Part shown: positions 34,919 to 44,019 of the stretch, in pieces
How positions within the stretch are numbered: position 1 is the stretch's first letter
How the letters are laid out: every line of letters starts with the position of its first letter
Assembly (NCBI RefSeq): GCF_027925145.1
Contig: NZ_AP027130.1
Span: 1,488,001-1,552,000, forward strand
Length of the DNA stretch: 64,000 bases
From: Thermodesulfomicrobium sp. WS
GTDB lineage: Bacteria > Desulfobacterota > Desulfovibrionia > Desulfovibrionales > Desulfomicrobiaceae
Direction: 5' to 3'
Translations under genes and position numbers: made by a program
Notes under the pieces: generated by a model
The model's database searches: none
What the model was told of the DNA's origin: nothing
Seen by the model: only the letters and a program-made list of their open reading frames with translations

Positions 34919-35770
34919 TTAGGCAAAGGCAGCCATGAGGCGCGAGAGCACCGCTGGATCCGGCTTATGGCGGTAGCGCGGCCCCTGCTGGCAGACTGGC
35001 AAAATCTGGTCCTTCGGCGTGGATGGCCGCTTCAAGAGCACCCCCACCGGGATGCGCTCCCCAAACTCCCATGCCAGGCGCATGGCGGCTTCCTGGTCCG
35101 TAGGGTCGTGGGAGGCGGGGATCTCCTGGCAGCGGGCCTTGTACCAGGCAAAGGTGTTGACCTTGTTGAAGGAGATGCACGGGCTCATAATGTCCACCAA
35201 GGCAAAGCCCGGATGCCGCACCGCCTGTACAATGGTCTCAGCCAGGTGTTCCTTGAGGCCGGAAAAGGAGCGCGCCACAAAGGAGCATCCCATGGCCACG
35301 GCCACGGCCACGGGGTTGAAGGGCATATCCAATACACCCAGAGGCTGGTTTTTGGTCTTGTGTCCCACCATGGTCGTGGGGCTGGATTGGCCTTTGGTGA
35401 GGCCATAGATCTGGTTGTCGTGCACGAGCAGAGTGATATCGACGTTGCGGCGGATAGCGGCCAAAAAGTGATTGCCGCCTTCGCCATAGGTGCAGCCATC
35501 GCCTGACTCCACGAGTACCGTGAGCTCGGGCTGAACCAGCTTGAGGGCCTGGGCCGCAGGCAGGGCCCGACCATGGAGCCCGGCAAATCCATTGCAGCGC
35601 AGGTAATGGGGGGCTTTGGCCGCCTGGCCGATGCCCGAGACCAGGGCGAATTGGTGTGGCGCAAGCTCAAGCCGCGCCAGCGCCGTCTTGAGGGCCGCCA
35701 GGATGTCGTGATTGCCGCACCCTGGGCACCAAGAGGTCGGAAACGCACCATAAATCGTTGTATCCAGCAT
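34919..35770 (-). CDS. 2-oxoacid:ferredoxin oxidoreductase, beta subunit
   Basis: A 283-residue TPP-binding subunit. It has SWCPGCGNHDIL near the start (cluster/TPP region), ESGDGCTYGEGGNHF as the TPP/Mg motif (GDG...N), and HDNQIYGLTKGQSSPT, typical of the KorB/VorB/PorB beta family. It oxidatively decarboxylates a 2-oxoacid to acyl-CoA and reduces ferredoxin, with the alpha/gamma partner just upstream (2-base gap). The substrate (2-oxoglutarate or another 2-oxoacid) cannot be read from sequence by eye. Confidence 0.9.
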   Translation of the reverse strand: MLDTTIYGAFPTSWCPGCGNHDILAALKTALARLELAPHQFALVSGIGQAAKAPHYLRCNGFAGLHGRALPAAQALKLVQPELTVLVESGDGCTYGEGGNHFLAAIRRNVDITLLVHDNQIYGLTKGQSSPTTMVGHKTKNQPLGVLDMPFNPVAVAVAMGCSFVARSFSGLKEHLAETIVQAVRHPGFALVDIMSPCISFNKVNTFAWYKARCQEIPASHDPTDQEAAMRLAWEFGERIPVGVLLKRPSTPKDQILPVCQQGPRYRHKPDPAVLSRLMAAFA

Positions 35771-35772
35771 GG

Positions 35773-37467
35773 TTATTCCTCCAGCAGGGAACGCAGCCCC
35801 TGACGAATATACTGTACCGTCATGGCCCGGCCATCGTAGCGCCGGATGGCGTGCGGCGTCGAAAAGCCCGCCGCCCAGGTGAGCAGCCGGGCAAACTGTC
35901 CGGTGCTGTTGCCTTCCACCACCACCACGCGGCGCGCTGCCGTGAGATACGGCAGGAAGGTCTCGGGAATGAGCGGCCATACTTGGGTAAAGGTGAGGGC
36001 GGCCAGTGTGCCCGGCCCCTCATGGGTGCTTACGGTCTCGCGCACCGCACCGTTGGGGCTTCCCCAGGACACCAGCAGCGTATCCGGGTTTTCTGGGCCG
36101 TGATAGGTGGGCGGGACCACCTGTTCCTTGAGCACCGAAAGCTTGTGGAGCCGCCGATTCTGCTGGGCCACGCGGATTTCCGCCGATTCGGTGATATGGC
36201 CGCTTGGCTCGTGCTCGTGGGAGTCCCAGAGTACCAGGGATCTGCCGGCGCCGGGGATGCGCCGCGGCGGCACCGGGCCCATGCGCAGGCTATAGCGTTC
36301 ATACCCCTCAGGGTCGGTGTCGGAGAGGTCCGGCTCGGTGATCGGCGGCAGCCCCTCCACGGAAAAAGGCGCTGCGGTAAAGAGCCCATCGGCCAAAAAC
36401 TCATCGGAAAGCACGAACACCGGCGTCTGGGCGCGTTCGGCCATGGCAAAGGCCTGGTAGGTGAGCCGGAAGAGGCTCTCCGGGCCATCCGGGGCCAAAA
36501 CCGCCCGGGGAAACTCTCCGTGCCCTGCATAGAGCACCAGGTCCAAATCCGCCTGTTCGGTGCGGGTGGGAAGCCCGGTGGCCGGGCCTGAGCGCTGGGC
36601 CACAAAGAACACCACCGGCGCTTCCATGACCCCGGCCAGGCTCACGGCCTCGGTCATGAGGGCAAAGCCGCCTCCCGAGGTGGGCACAATGGCCCGCGCC
36701 CCACCGTAGGCCGCGCCCACGGCCATGTTGGCCGCAGCGATCTCGTCCTCGGCCTGCTCCACCACGATGCCGGCATCCGCCCCGGCCCAGGCCAGGGCCT
36801 CGGACAACGACGTGGACGGACTCATGGGGTAGTAGCCGCAAAACCCCACCCCTGCGGCCACGGCACCCAGACAGGCCGCCTGATTACCGTTCACCACCAA
36901 CCGCGGCTGCGCTGCCGGGGCGGGATCAGGCATGGGAAGTCGCACCCCCGCCGCCTCGCCCCACTGGCGGCCGTTGTGCAAGGCCTCGAGATTGGCGGCC
37001 ACCGTGTCTTCACCTTTGGCAGCGAACTGCTCGCGCAAAAGCTCCGCCAGGACCGATTCCTCAAGGCCCAGAAACGCCGAGATCACCCCCAAGAGCACGG
37101 TATTCTGGAATACCGGACGGCGGGCCAGATCATGAAACGGGACCTCCAGAAGACCGGCCTCGGCAGGCAGCTTCCAGGCACTATCGGCCAGGATCGCCGC
37201 CCCGGGCGCAAGCCGGCCCCGATGCAGCGCCACGGATTCTTCGGTCATGGCCGCAAGGAGGTGAAAGGTATCCGCCGGGGCCTCGATGGGCTCTGCGGCG
37301 ATGCGCAGCCGGACGTTGTTGTGGCCGCCGCGCACCCGGCTCATGACGTGCTGGGCCGCCAGGACGAACCACCCTGAGCGCACGAGCGCCCTTGCCAGCA
37401 TCAGGGCCGCAGAGTCCAACCCCTGGCCCGCGGCGCCACCTATGATGAGATTACAGGACACAGGCAC
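35773..37467 (-). CDS. 2-oxoacid:ferredoxin oxidoreductase, fused gamma-alpha subunit
   Basis: A 564-residue fusion. The N-terminal ~190 residues are a gamma domain (IIGGAAGQGLDSAALMLARAL, RVRGGHNNVRL). The rest is the alpha domain (GNQAACLGAVAAGVGFCGYYPMSPSTSL-type pyrimidine-binding region; IVVEQAEDEIAAANMAVGAAYGGARA). GTG 37467 is chosen because AAGGAGG lies 6-7 bases upstream; an ATG 18 bases earlier overlaps that site. Gamma-alpha fusion with a separate beta is the KorAB layout. No ferredoxin-like delta subunit is adjacent. Confidence 0.9.
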   Translation of the reverse strand: MPVSCNLIIGGAAGQGLDSAALMLARALVRSGWFVLAAQHVMSRVRGGHNNVRLRIAAEPIEAPADTFHLLAAMTEESVALHRGRLAPGAAILADSAWKLPAEAGLLEVPFHDLARRPVFQNTVLLGVISAFLGLEESVLAELLREQFAAKGEDTVAANLEALHNGRQWGEAAGVRLPMPDPAPAAQPRLVVNGNQAACLGAVAAGVGFCGYYPMSPSTSLSEALAWAGADAGIVVEQAEDEIAAANMAVGAAYGGARAIVPTSGGGFALMTEAVSLAGVMEAPVVFFVAQRSGPATGLPTRTEQADLDLVLYAGHGEFPRAVLAPDGPESLFRLTYQAFAMAERAQTPVFVLSDEFLADGLFTAAPFSVEGLPPITEPDLSDTDPEGYERYSLRMGPVPPRRIPGAGRSLVLWDSHEHEPSGHITESAEIRVAQQNRRLHKLSVLKEQVVPPTYHGPENPDTLLVSWGSPNGAVRETVSTHEGPGTLAALTFTQVWPLIPETFLPYLTAARRVVVVEGNSTGQFARLLTWAAGFSTPHAIRRYDGRAMTVQYIRQGLRSLLEE

Positions 37468-37564
37468 GAGTTTCCTCCTTGACATTTGAGGTTCTCACTC
37501 CTGCGCCCCATGCCATAGGGCCCCGGTGTTGGGCAAGAAGCGAGCGAAAAAATTTCTGACTTCA

Positions 37565-37597
37565 AGAAAACGCAAACCCCGCCACGGTGGCGGGGTC
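37565..37597 (-). terminator. terminator downstream of secG
   Basis: On the minus strand CCCCGCCACC pairs with its inverted copy GGTGGCGGGG (37577-37595), followed by TTTGCGTTTTC. It follows the secG stop by about 6 bases and closes the pgk-tpiA-secG unit. Confidence 0.75.
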
Positions 37598-37602
37598 GCG
37601 GA

Positions 37603-37935
37603 TTACTGCGCCGGTGTGGGCGCGGCGGGCCCAGGCGCGGTGGGCACGGGAGTCTGGGGCTCCGGGGTGACCGGGGCCTCCAGCACCACGGATTCCTTGG
37701 GTTTGGTGTGCTGCTGGGCACTGAGATACGTAAAGGTCATGGTGGTGAGGAAGAAGACCACTGCCGCCCCGGCGGTAATCTTGCCCAAAAGGCCCCCAGC
37801 GCCGGAAGCGCCGAAAAGCGAAGAACTGCCCCCGCCAAAGATCACGCCCATGCCTTCTTTGCCCGATTGCAACAGCACCAGCACCACCAAGGTGATGCAG
37901 GCAAGAATATGAATCGTCACGATAAGTGGGTTCAC
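37603..37935 (-). CDS. secG: protein translocase subunit SecG
   Basis: A 110-residue component of SecYEG. It has two membrane segments (IHILACITLVVLVLLQSGK and KITAGAAVVFFLTTMTFTYLSA) separated by the conserved GGGSSSLFGASGAGG-type cytoplasmic loop, then a Pro/Thr-rich tail. It lies 15 bases downstream of tpiA, a common pairing. Confidence 0.94.
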   Translation of the reverse strand: MNPLIVTIHILACITLVVLVLLQSGKEGMGVIFGGGSSSLFGASGAGGLLGKITAGAAVVFFLTTMTFTYLSAQQHTKPKESVVLEAPVTPEPQTPVPTAPGPAAPTPAQ

Positions 37936-37950
37936 GAATCCTCCGTAGCC

Positions 37951-38700
37951 TCAGGCCAAAACGATTTTGCTAAAACTTGACGCCTCAAGGCTCGCGCCGC
38001 CTACGAGGACGCCATCCACATTGTCAAGTCCAAGAATGGCGCCGGCGTTGTCCGGCTTGACGGAGCCGCCATACAGGATACGCACGCTGCGGCCTGCCTC
38101 ACCCAAGCTCTCCGCAAGTAGGCGCCGCACCACGGCGTGGGCGGCGTGGATGTCCTCCAGGGTGGCGACTTCCCCAGTGCCAATGGCCCACACCGGCTCG
38201 TAGGCAATGGTGAGCCGCGCCGCCCCATCCTGAGGGATACGCGCCACGGCAGAGGTGATCTGCCGCGCGAGCACGGTTTCCAGTTGCCCGGCTCGGCGCT
38301 CGTCCAAGGTCTCGCCGATGCACAAGATGATCTGAAGTCCCTCCCCCAGGCCAAAGGCGGTCTTCTGCGCCACGAAGGCGTCGCTTTCGCCAAGCACATG
38401 CCGACGCTCCGAATGCCCCACCAGGGCATAGGTGCAGCCCACATCCAGAAGCTGGCGCGGCGCCACCTCACCGGTAAAGGCCCCTTCCTTGGCGGGGTAC
38501 AGATCTTGCGCGCCAAGCCGGATGTCTGCCCCCTGCAGGGTCCTGGCCAAGGCAGGCAGGTGCACAAAGACCGGGCAGACCAGCACCTCGCGCCCCGCAG
38601 GGATGCGGCTGGCAAGGGTGGCGGCCAGTTCCCGGGCCGTAGTCTCGGCCTCGGCCAAGGTCTTGTACATCTTCCAATTGGCAGCGATGAGTTTCGGCAT
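37951..38700 (-). CDS. tpiA: triosephosphate isomerase
   Basis: A 249-residue glycolytic/gluconeogenic enzyme. It shows IAANWKMYKT (active-site Lys), VGHSERRHVLGE (active-site His) and AYEPVWAIGTGEVA (active-site Glu), with GGSVKPDNAG as the phosphate-binding loop. It lies between pgk and secG on the same strand. Confidence 0.98.
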   Translation of the reverse strand: MPKLIAANWKMYKTLAEAETTARELAATLASRIPAGREVLVCPVFVHLPALARTLQGADIRLGAQDLYPAKEGAFTGEVAPRQLLDVGCTYALVGHSERRHVLGESDAFVAQKTAFGLGEGLQIILCIGETLDERRAGQLETVLARQITSAVARIPQDGAARLTIAYEPVWAIGTGEVATLEDIHAAHAVVRRLLAESLGEAGRSVRILYGGSVKPDNAGAILGLDNVDGVLVGGASLEASSFSKIVLA

Positions 38701-38709
38701 ACACGCTCC

Positions 38710-39897
38710 TTAGCGGCGGGCTTTGGCTTCCAGGGCGGCAAAGGCCGGCAGGGTCTTGCCTTCGAGAAACTCCAAAAACGCCCCGCCACCGGTGGAAATG
38801 AAGGAAAATTTTTCGGTCAAGCCGAGGCGTTGGATGACGACATTGGTGTCTCCACCGCCTACAATGGTGAGGCCCGGAAGCGCTGCCACCACGCGACAGA
38901 AATTCTCCGTGCCCTGGGCAAAGACCGGATTCTCAAAAGCCCCTAAAGGACCGTTCCACACCACAGTGCCCGCATCCCGCACCACCTCGGAGAACAAGGT
39001 GTGCGAAGCCGGACCACTGTCCAGGACCATGGCGTTGTCCGGGACGTCCTGATAGGTGCACACCCCAAGCGGGGTCGTGGCCTTGGGGTCGGTGCCCACG
39101 ATGTAGTCCACGGGCAGATAGAAACGCACCCCACGCTCCTTGGCCGCGAGCATGATCTGCGCGGCCTCCTCCACCAGGTCGTCTTCCACCAATGAAGTCC
39201 CCACGGCAAAGCCCTGGGCCTTGCGGAAGGTGTTCGCCATGGCGCCCACCACGATGAGCGCGTCCACCCGGGAAAGGAGATTGTGGAGGATCCCCAGCTT
39301 GGTGGAAACCTTGGCCCCGCCGATGACGGCCACGAAGGGCCGCTTGGGGTCCTTGAGGGCCTCGCCGAGATAGCGCCACTCCTTTTCCAGCAGCAATCCA
39401 CCGCAGCACACGTCCACAAACTCCGTCACCCCTACCACCGAGGCATGGGCCCGGTGCGAGGCCCCAAAGGCGTCATTGACGTACACCGTGGCAAGCGATG
39501 CCAATTGCCGGCTGAATTCCGGGTCGTTTTTGGTTTCCCCAGGATGGAAACGCAGGTTTTCCAGCATGAGGATCTCACCGGGGCGAAGCTGTGCCGCCCG
39601 GCTGCTCGTCTGCGGTCCCACCACTTCCGGGACGAGCTCCACGGGCCGATTGACAAGCGCGCTCAGGCGCTCAGCCACCGGGGCGAGGGAAAAGGCTGGA
39701 TCCACGGCCCCTTTGGGGCGGCCCAAATGCGAGCAGATGATGAGGCTCGCTCCGGCATCAAGAATGTGCCGCACCGTGGGAAGGCTTTGCACGATGCGAT
39801 TGTCGTCAACAATGTGACCGTCTTTGAGCGGTACATTGTAGTCCACGCGAAGGAGCACCCGCGCACCGGCCAGAGAAACGTCCTGCAAAAACAACAT
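38710..39897 (-). CDS. pgk: phosphoglycerate kinase
   Basis: A 395-residue enzyme interconverting 1,3-bisphosphoglycerate and 3-phosphoglycerate. Motifs are RVDYNVPLKDG, SHLGRPKGAVD, RFHPGE, the hinge region VIGGAKVSTKLG, WNGPLGAFE and GGGDTNVVI. Start ATG 39897 follows a purine-rich site. It forms an operon with tpiA and secG. Confidence 0.98.
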   Translation of the reverse strand: MLFLQDVSLAGARVLLRVDYNVPLKDGHIVDDNRIVQSLPTVRHILDAGASLIICSHLGRPKGAVDPAFSLAPVAERLSALVNRPVELVPEVVGPQTSSRAAQLRPGEILMLENLRFHPGETKNDPEFSRQLASLATVYVNDAFGASHRAHASVVGVTEFVDVCCGGLLLEKEWRYLGEALKDPKRPFVAVIGGAKVSTKLGILHNLLSRVDALIVVGAMANTFRKAQGFAVGTSLVEDDLVEEAAQIMLAAKERGVRFYLPVDYIVGTDPKATTPLGVCTYQDVPDNAMVLDSGPASHTLFSEVVRDAGTVVWNGPLGAFENPVFAQGTENFCRVVAALPGLTIVGGGDTNVVIQRLGLTEKFSFISTGGGAFLEFLEGKTLPAFAALEAKARR

Positions 39898-39917
39898 GGC
39901 GACCTCCCCCCACGGTT

Positions 39918-40244
39918 TTAGGGCTGTTCATAAAAAACGTACGTACAATAATTGGAGACTTCAAAATAGATGCGCCGCTCTCCAGGATCGGCAACGCCAT
40001 TGAGATTGGCATCGAGCACGCCATACCCGAAACGGTACTCTCGGGCGTTACGGTCCGAAGTACCCATGGCAGTGGAGAGCTTGTCGATCTGCAAAAACCG
40101 TTTGACCAAGGTGCTGCCGGCATAGATTTCCAAAACACCATTGGTCCCGGTCCAGTTCTGAATGGCTCGGCCCAGTTGGTTCTGCGCTTCCTGCGTGCAG
40201 CCCACAAGACCCATCATCAGCACCATCACGGCCAAGCGCCACAT
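39918..40244 (-). CDS. small putative lipoprotein
   Basis: 108 residues from ATG 40244, which is preceded by AAGGAG. It starts MWRLAVMVLMMGLVGCTQEA, a lipobox (LVGC) with Cys16 as the likely lipidated residue, so it is probably anchored to a membrane. The mature part (about 93 residues) is unrecognised; DANLNGVADPGERR resembles an acidic calcium-loop-like or flexible segment. It lies between pps and pgk on the same strand. Confidence 0.75.
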   Translation of the reverse strand: MWRLAVMVLMMGLVGCTQEAQNQLGRAIQNWTGTNGVLEIYAGSTLVKRFLQIDKLSTAMGTSDRNAREYRFGYGVLDANLNGVADPGERRIYFEVSNYCTYVFYEQP

Positions 40245-40271
40245 ACGAACTCCTTGGAGAGTCTTCCACCA

Positions 40272-40298
40272 GTGGGGAGGCCGCTTGGGCCTCCCCAC
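40272..40298 (-). other. strong perfect hairpin between the PEP-synthase-like gene and the lipoprotein gene
   Basis: GTGGGGAGGCC pairs perfectly with GGCCTCCCCAC around a 5-base loop. It lies 3 bases beyond the stop of the PEP-synthase-like gene and 28 bases before the lipoprotein start. No T-run follows on the minus strand, so it may stabilise the upstream mRNA end or weakly terminate. Confidence 0.6.
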
Positions 40299-40301
40299 GT
40301 T

Positions 40302-43300
40302 CTACCATTGTGTTTCGCGCTGCCGGGCAAGGGCTTCCGCCTGCTCCGCAAAGGAGGCAAAGCCCGCCTGATGCAGGGCATCCTCCACCGTGCGTGCCCA
40401 GTCCCAATTGGCGTAAATCACCGGCTTGTGGAAGATACGCCGGAAACTATTGAGTTCCTGACGGTAGAAGTCTTCCTTCATCGTGCCCAAATGGTTCTGG
40501 AGTTGCTCGTGGAGCCGGGCGAGCTCGCCTTCATACCAGTCCATGAGGTCCGCGGCGGAGGTGTTCTTCTTGAGGATATGTCCGTAGTGGTTCTCCTGCA
40601 TCAAGGTGTGGAGCCGGGCCAAGTGCTGTTCCGAGATCCACGCGCCCAAGCGTTCCACGGGGATGTTCTCCGCCTCTACTTCCGCCACGTCGAACTTGGT
40701 CTGCTGGTAGGTGTCCGGCACCACCGAGGCCGAGACAATGCCCGCAATGCACACCAGCCCGCGCACGATCTTGGAGTTGGAAACCCCCTGGCCGCAGAAA
40801 CCGATCTTTTTGCCGTACTTCTGGCCCGTAAAGATGGTGGTGAGGATGGCCCATACCACCGCCGGGTCTTCCTCGTCGTAGATGTGACGCAACCGCGAGT
40901 TGTCCCGGTCCGTGCCCAGGACAAGCTGGGTCATATCGTTGGAGCCGATGGAGAATCCGTCGAACTCTTTGATGAACTCCTTGGCGAGAATGGCGTTGCT
41001 CGGAATTTCGCTCATGAGGATGAGCTTGAGCCCCTGATCGCCCGAGCGCAAATTGTGCACCTGCGCCAAGTAGCGCTTCATGGAGCGGGCCTCCTCCAGG
41101 GTGCGCACGAAGGGCAGCATGAGATGGAGGTTGGTGCCGCCGTACACCCCGCGGGCCAGCTTGAAGGCCTCGATCTCCCAATCGTGCACCTGGCGGGACA
41201 CGCCGCGGTAGCCGAGCATGGGGTTGTCCTCGTAGGCCTCGAACAGGGAGCCGCCCAAGAGGTTGCGGTATTCGTTGGTCTTGTAGTCCGTGGTGCGGTA
41301 GACGATGGGCCGGCCGTGGAAGGCCATGGCAAAAAGCGCCAGCCCCTGAGAAAGGCCCTGGACATAGAGCTCCTTGCCGCTGCGCACCCCACGGGAACGC
41401 AAGATTTCTGCGATCTTCTGGGGCAAGGTGCGCACGAACTCCATCTCCTGGGCAAGTCCCGCCTTGCGCGCCACGTCCTCGCGCAAGGCGGTAATGCGCG
41501 CTAGGACATCCTGCACCATGGGATCGTCTTTGATGCGCGCCACCTGGGCCTGGATGCTCTCTTCGATCTCGGCGCGACGGCGCTGGGAAGCCGGGTCGCT
41601 CCCCAAGGATTCCAACTCGTCGGCATAGCCCATGATGATGGCCACGTGGGTCGCCAAGTCATTGGAGGTCTTGAGGGTCTCCAGGCGCTGGGTGGCGTAC
41701 TCCAAATGCACATCCAAACGTTTGTCGAGCTCGCGCAGCTGGCGGTGCAAGGCGAGCACCTCGTCCGTGCCTTTGGAACCTTCCCGTTCCGTGAGCTCCT
41801 CCATTTGGCGGGAGAGCTCGGTCACCATGCCCACATAGGCCCGCAGCTTGATATCCAACGTGGCAATGCCCGAAGCCATCTGCTCGGCAAGCAGCTTGGT
41901 GAGGTCTTGTTCCATCTCCGCGAGCTTGGCCTGGACCGTCTGCTGCAAAGTCCCCCGGTCGTAGGCCTCCAGCGCCAAGGGATGCACGCCGATATTGCCG
42001 AGCATGAACTCGGCCCGCAGCAGCCCCACTTCGAAATCCGGCACGTCGCGCAGACGGGAGAGGAACATGGATTGGCCCACATCGGCAAGGATCAGGCCGA
42101 TCTTGGTCTTGGTGGGCGGGAGTTTGCTCACATCGATTTCCCCGCCCACTTCCACCAAGGGCAAAATCCCCCGGTACACCTTGCCGCGCGAGCCATCCAC
42201 CGTCACCTCATGACCGTCCAAGGCCCGCAGCTTTTCGAGACGCTTGATGCCGATAACCGCCGGAATGCCCAACTCGCGCGAGGTGATGGCCGCGTGGCTG
42301 GTGTCCCCGCCGGCATCGGCCAAAATGGCCGAGGCGATGCGCATGCCCGGCACCATGTCCGGGTCGGTGCGGTCTGCGGCGAGCACGTCGCCCTTGTTGA
42401 TCTTGTTGAGCTCCAGGGCGGAGCGCAAAAACCGCACCTTGCCCTGGCCTGCGCCGCGGGAGGCGCCATTGCCCTCCAGCAGCACTTCGGCCCGGGACAA
42501 AGCCGTGGGGTCCACTTCCTTGCGGCGCATGAAGATGGAGTGCGGATGCTTTTCCAACTCCTCGTTCCAGCGGGTCTCAGGCCGGGCCTGCACGAACCAC
42601 AACCGATCCCACTGGTCGATGCAGAACTCCGAATCCATGATCATACCGCCGTAGGCCTGACTGATGCGGCGCACCCCCTTGGCCACGGCCTCGGCCTGGG
42701 CAAGCGAAAGGGACCAGCGGTAGACCATCTCCTCGGGCACAGGCTCCACCTTGGTGCCCTTGCCCGACTCTTTGTACACGATGCGCTTGTCTTTGCAGCC
42801 CATGAAGCGGATGACCACTTCCTGGCCGTCTTCGCGCTGGTACACGTAAAATTTGTCCGGAGTCACCATGCCGCTCACCACCGCCTCGCCCAGACCGTAG
42901 CTGGCGTCGATGGAGACCAAGTCATTGCGGCTGGTGCCGCGGCAACCGGTGGCCGTGTCCGCGGAAAAGGCGGTACCCGAGATCACCGGGTTGATCATGC
43001 GCATGATGCACACCGACAGAGACGTATTCTCGATGGCCCACTCCTGCTTGGCCTTGATGGCAATGGAGTCGTCGCCGGTCTGTTCCGCCCGGGCCACGGC
43101 ATCCAAGATGGCCTCACGGCGGTAGGTCATGGAGCGCAGGTTGTACGCCGAGGCGCAATCCCAGTGGTAGGCCTGCACCACGTCGTTTTCACCCACGATA
43201 TTGAGATAGGTATCCTGAAGACCGGCAAAGGCCTTTTTGCGGCTGTCCTCTCCCGCGGCAGAGGAGCGCACCGCCACGGGCTCGTTCTCCAGCCCCGCCT

Positions 43301-43895
43301 CCCGGCAGATATCCTGATAGGCCTGACGCACCGCCATTTCCACTTCCTTGGGCAAATCCACGGAAAGGATGGCGGCCTGCACCAGCACCGAGCGCTTGCG
43401 CAGTTGATCGATGCCTTCGGGAGAAACCGCAAATCCCTCCACCACGTTGTTGACGAAGGTGCGCAGGCGGATGAGCGTGCCTTCATGGCGCTTGGGATGT
43501 TCGCGAATCTCCTGGGCAATGCGGCGGACGAACTTCTGCAAGAAACCGGCGTCCTTGTTCACCTCCGGCGAGGACCAATCCACGGACTCATACGCACGGT
43601 CCACCGTGGCGCGCACCACCGCAGCATTGACCTTGGTCTCGTCAAGGATTTTATGGAAAGCGATGGAAGAAATGGCCCGAAATTGCGGCGCACGAATACC
43701 GTCGATGGTACTGATGATGGCGGTGTTGTAGTTTTTTCCGCCAACGAGAAGCTCGGCCTCCTCACCAATGGCAACGATATCCTTGCCGGTGAGCACCAGC
43801 TGGGCCTTCAGGGCCTCTGTCTGTTCCATATCCATAGCGGCTCCTTGTGCCTGCTCCGTGGAAGGGGTTTGGGTTTTTTGGGCTTTTTTGGCCAT
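40302..43895 (-). CDS. PEP synthase-like enzyme (PEP/pyruvate-binding, phosphohistidine and PEP-utilising domains)
   Basis: A 1197-residue protein, much longer than E. coli PpsA (about 790). The N-terminal PEP/pyruvate-binding domain has AVRSSAAGEDSRKKAFAGLQ and a following nucleotide-binding region. Near the middle DTSHAAITSREL carries the phosphohistidine (SHAAI). The C-terminal barrel has IGSNDMTQLVLGTDRD and GFCGQGVSN with the catalytic Cys. A ~200-residue helical insert lies in between. ATG 43895 follows AAAGGAG. With pyruvate carboxylase directly upstream in the same direction, it likely makes PEP from pyruvate for gluconeogenesis. Confidence 0.88.
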   Translation of the reverse strand: MAKKAQKTQTPSTEQAQGAAMDMEQTEALKAQLVLTGKDIVAIGEEAELLVGGKNYNTAIISTIDGIRAPQFRAISSIAFHKILDETKVNAAVVRATVDRAYESVDWSSPEVNKDAGFLQKFVRRIAQEIREHPKRHEGTLIRLRTFVNNVVEGFAVSPEGIDQLRKRSVLVQAAILSVDLPKEVEMAVRQAYQDICREAGLENEPVAVRSSAAGEDSRKKAFAGLQDTYLNIVGENDVVQAYHWDCASAYNLRSMTYRREAILDAVARAEQTGDDSIAIKAKQEWAIENTSLSVCIMRMINPVISGTAFSADTATGCRGTSRNDLVSIDASYGLGEAVVSGMVTPDKFYVYQREDGQEVVIRFMGCKDKRIVYKESGKGTKVEPVPEEMVYRWSLSLAQAEAVAKGVRRISQAYGGMIMDSEFCIDQWDRLWFVQARPETRWNEELEKHPHSIFMRRKEVDPTALSRAEVLLEGNGASRGAGQGKVRFLRSALELNKINKGDVLAADRTDPDMVPGMRIASAILADAGGDTSHAAITSRELGIPAVIGIKRLEKLRALDGHEVTVDGSRGKVYRGILPLVEVGGEIDVSKLPPTKTKIGLILADVGQSMFLSRLRDVPDFEVGLLRAEFMLGNIGVHPLALEAYDRGTLQQTVQAKLAEMEQDLTKLLAEQMASGIATLDIKLRAYVGMVTELSRQMEELTEREGSKGTDEVLALHRQLRELDKRLDVHLEYATQRLETLKTSNDLATHVAIIMGYADELESLGSDPASQRRRAEIEESIQAQVARIKDDPMVQDVLARITALREDVARKAGLAQEMEFVRTLPQKIAEILRSRGVRSGKELYVQGLSQGLALFAMAFHGRPIVYRTTDYKTNEYRNLLGGSLFEAYEDNPMLGYRGVSRQVHDWEIEAFKLARGVYGGTNLHLMLPFVRTLEEARSMKRYLAQVHNLRSGDQGLKLILMSEIPSNAILAKEFIKEFDGFSIGSNDMTQLVLGTDRDNSRLRHIYDEEDPAVVWAILTTIFTGQKYGKKIGFCGQGVSNSKIVRGLVCIAGIVSASVVPDTYQQTKFDVAEVEAENIPVERLGAWISEQHLARLHTLMQENHYGHILKKNTSAADLMDWYEGELARLHEQLQNHLGTMKEDFYRQELNSFRRIFHKPVIYANWDWARTVEDALHQAGFASFAEQAEALARQRETQW

Positions 43896-44019
43896 GTGCA
43901 CTCCTTTGGACTGCGGGTGCCAGCATCTTTCCCGCAAACTCTGCCACAAAAATCACTCGCACGCCAGACCTTGACGACACCCAAAAGGGCAGCTTGAGGA
44001 GAAAATTTCCTCGCGCGCA

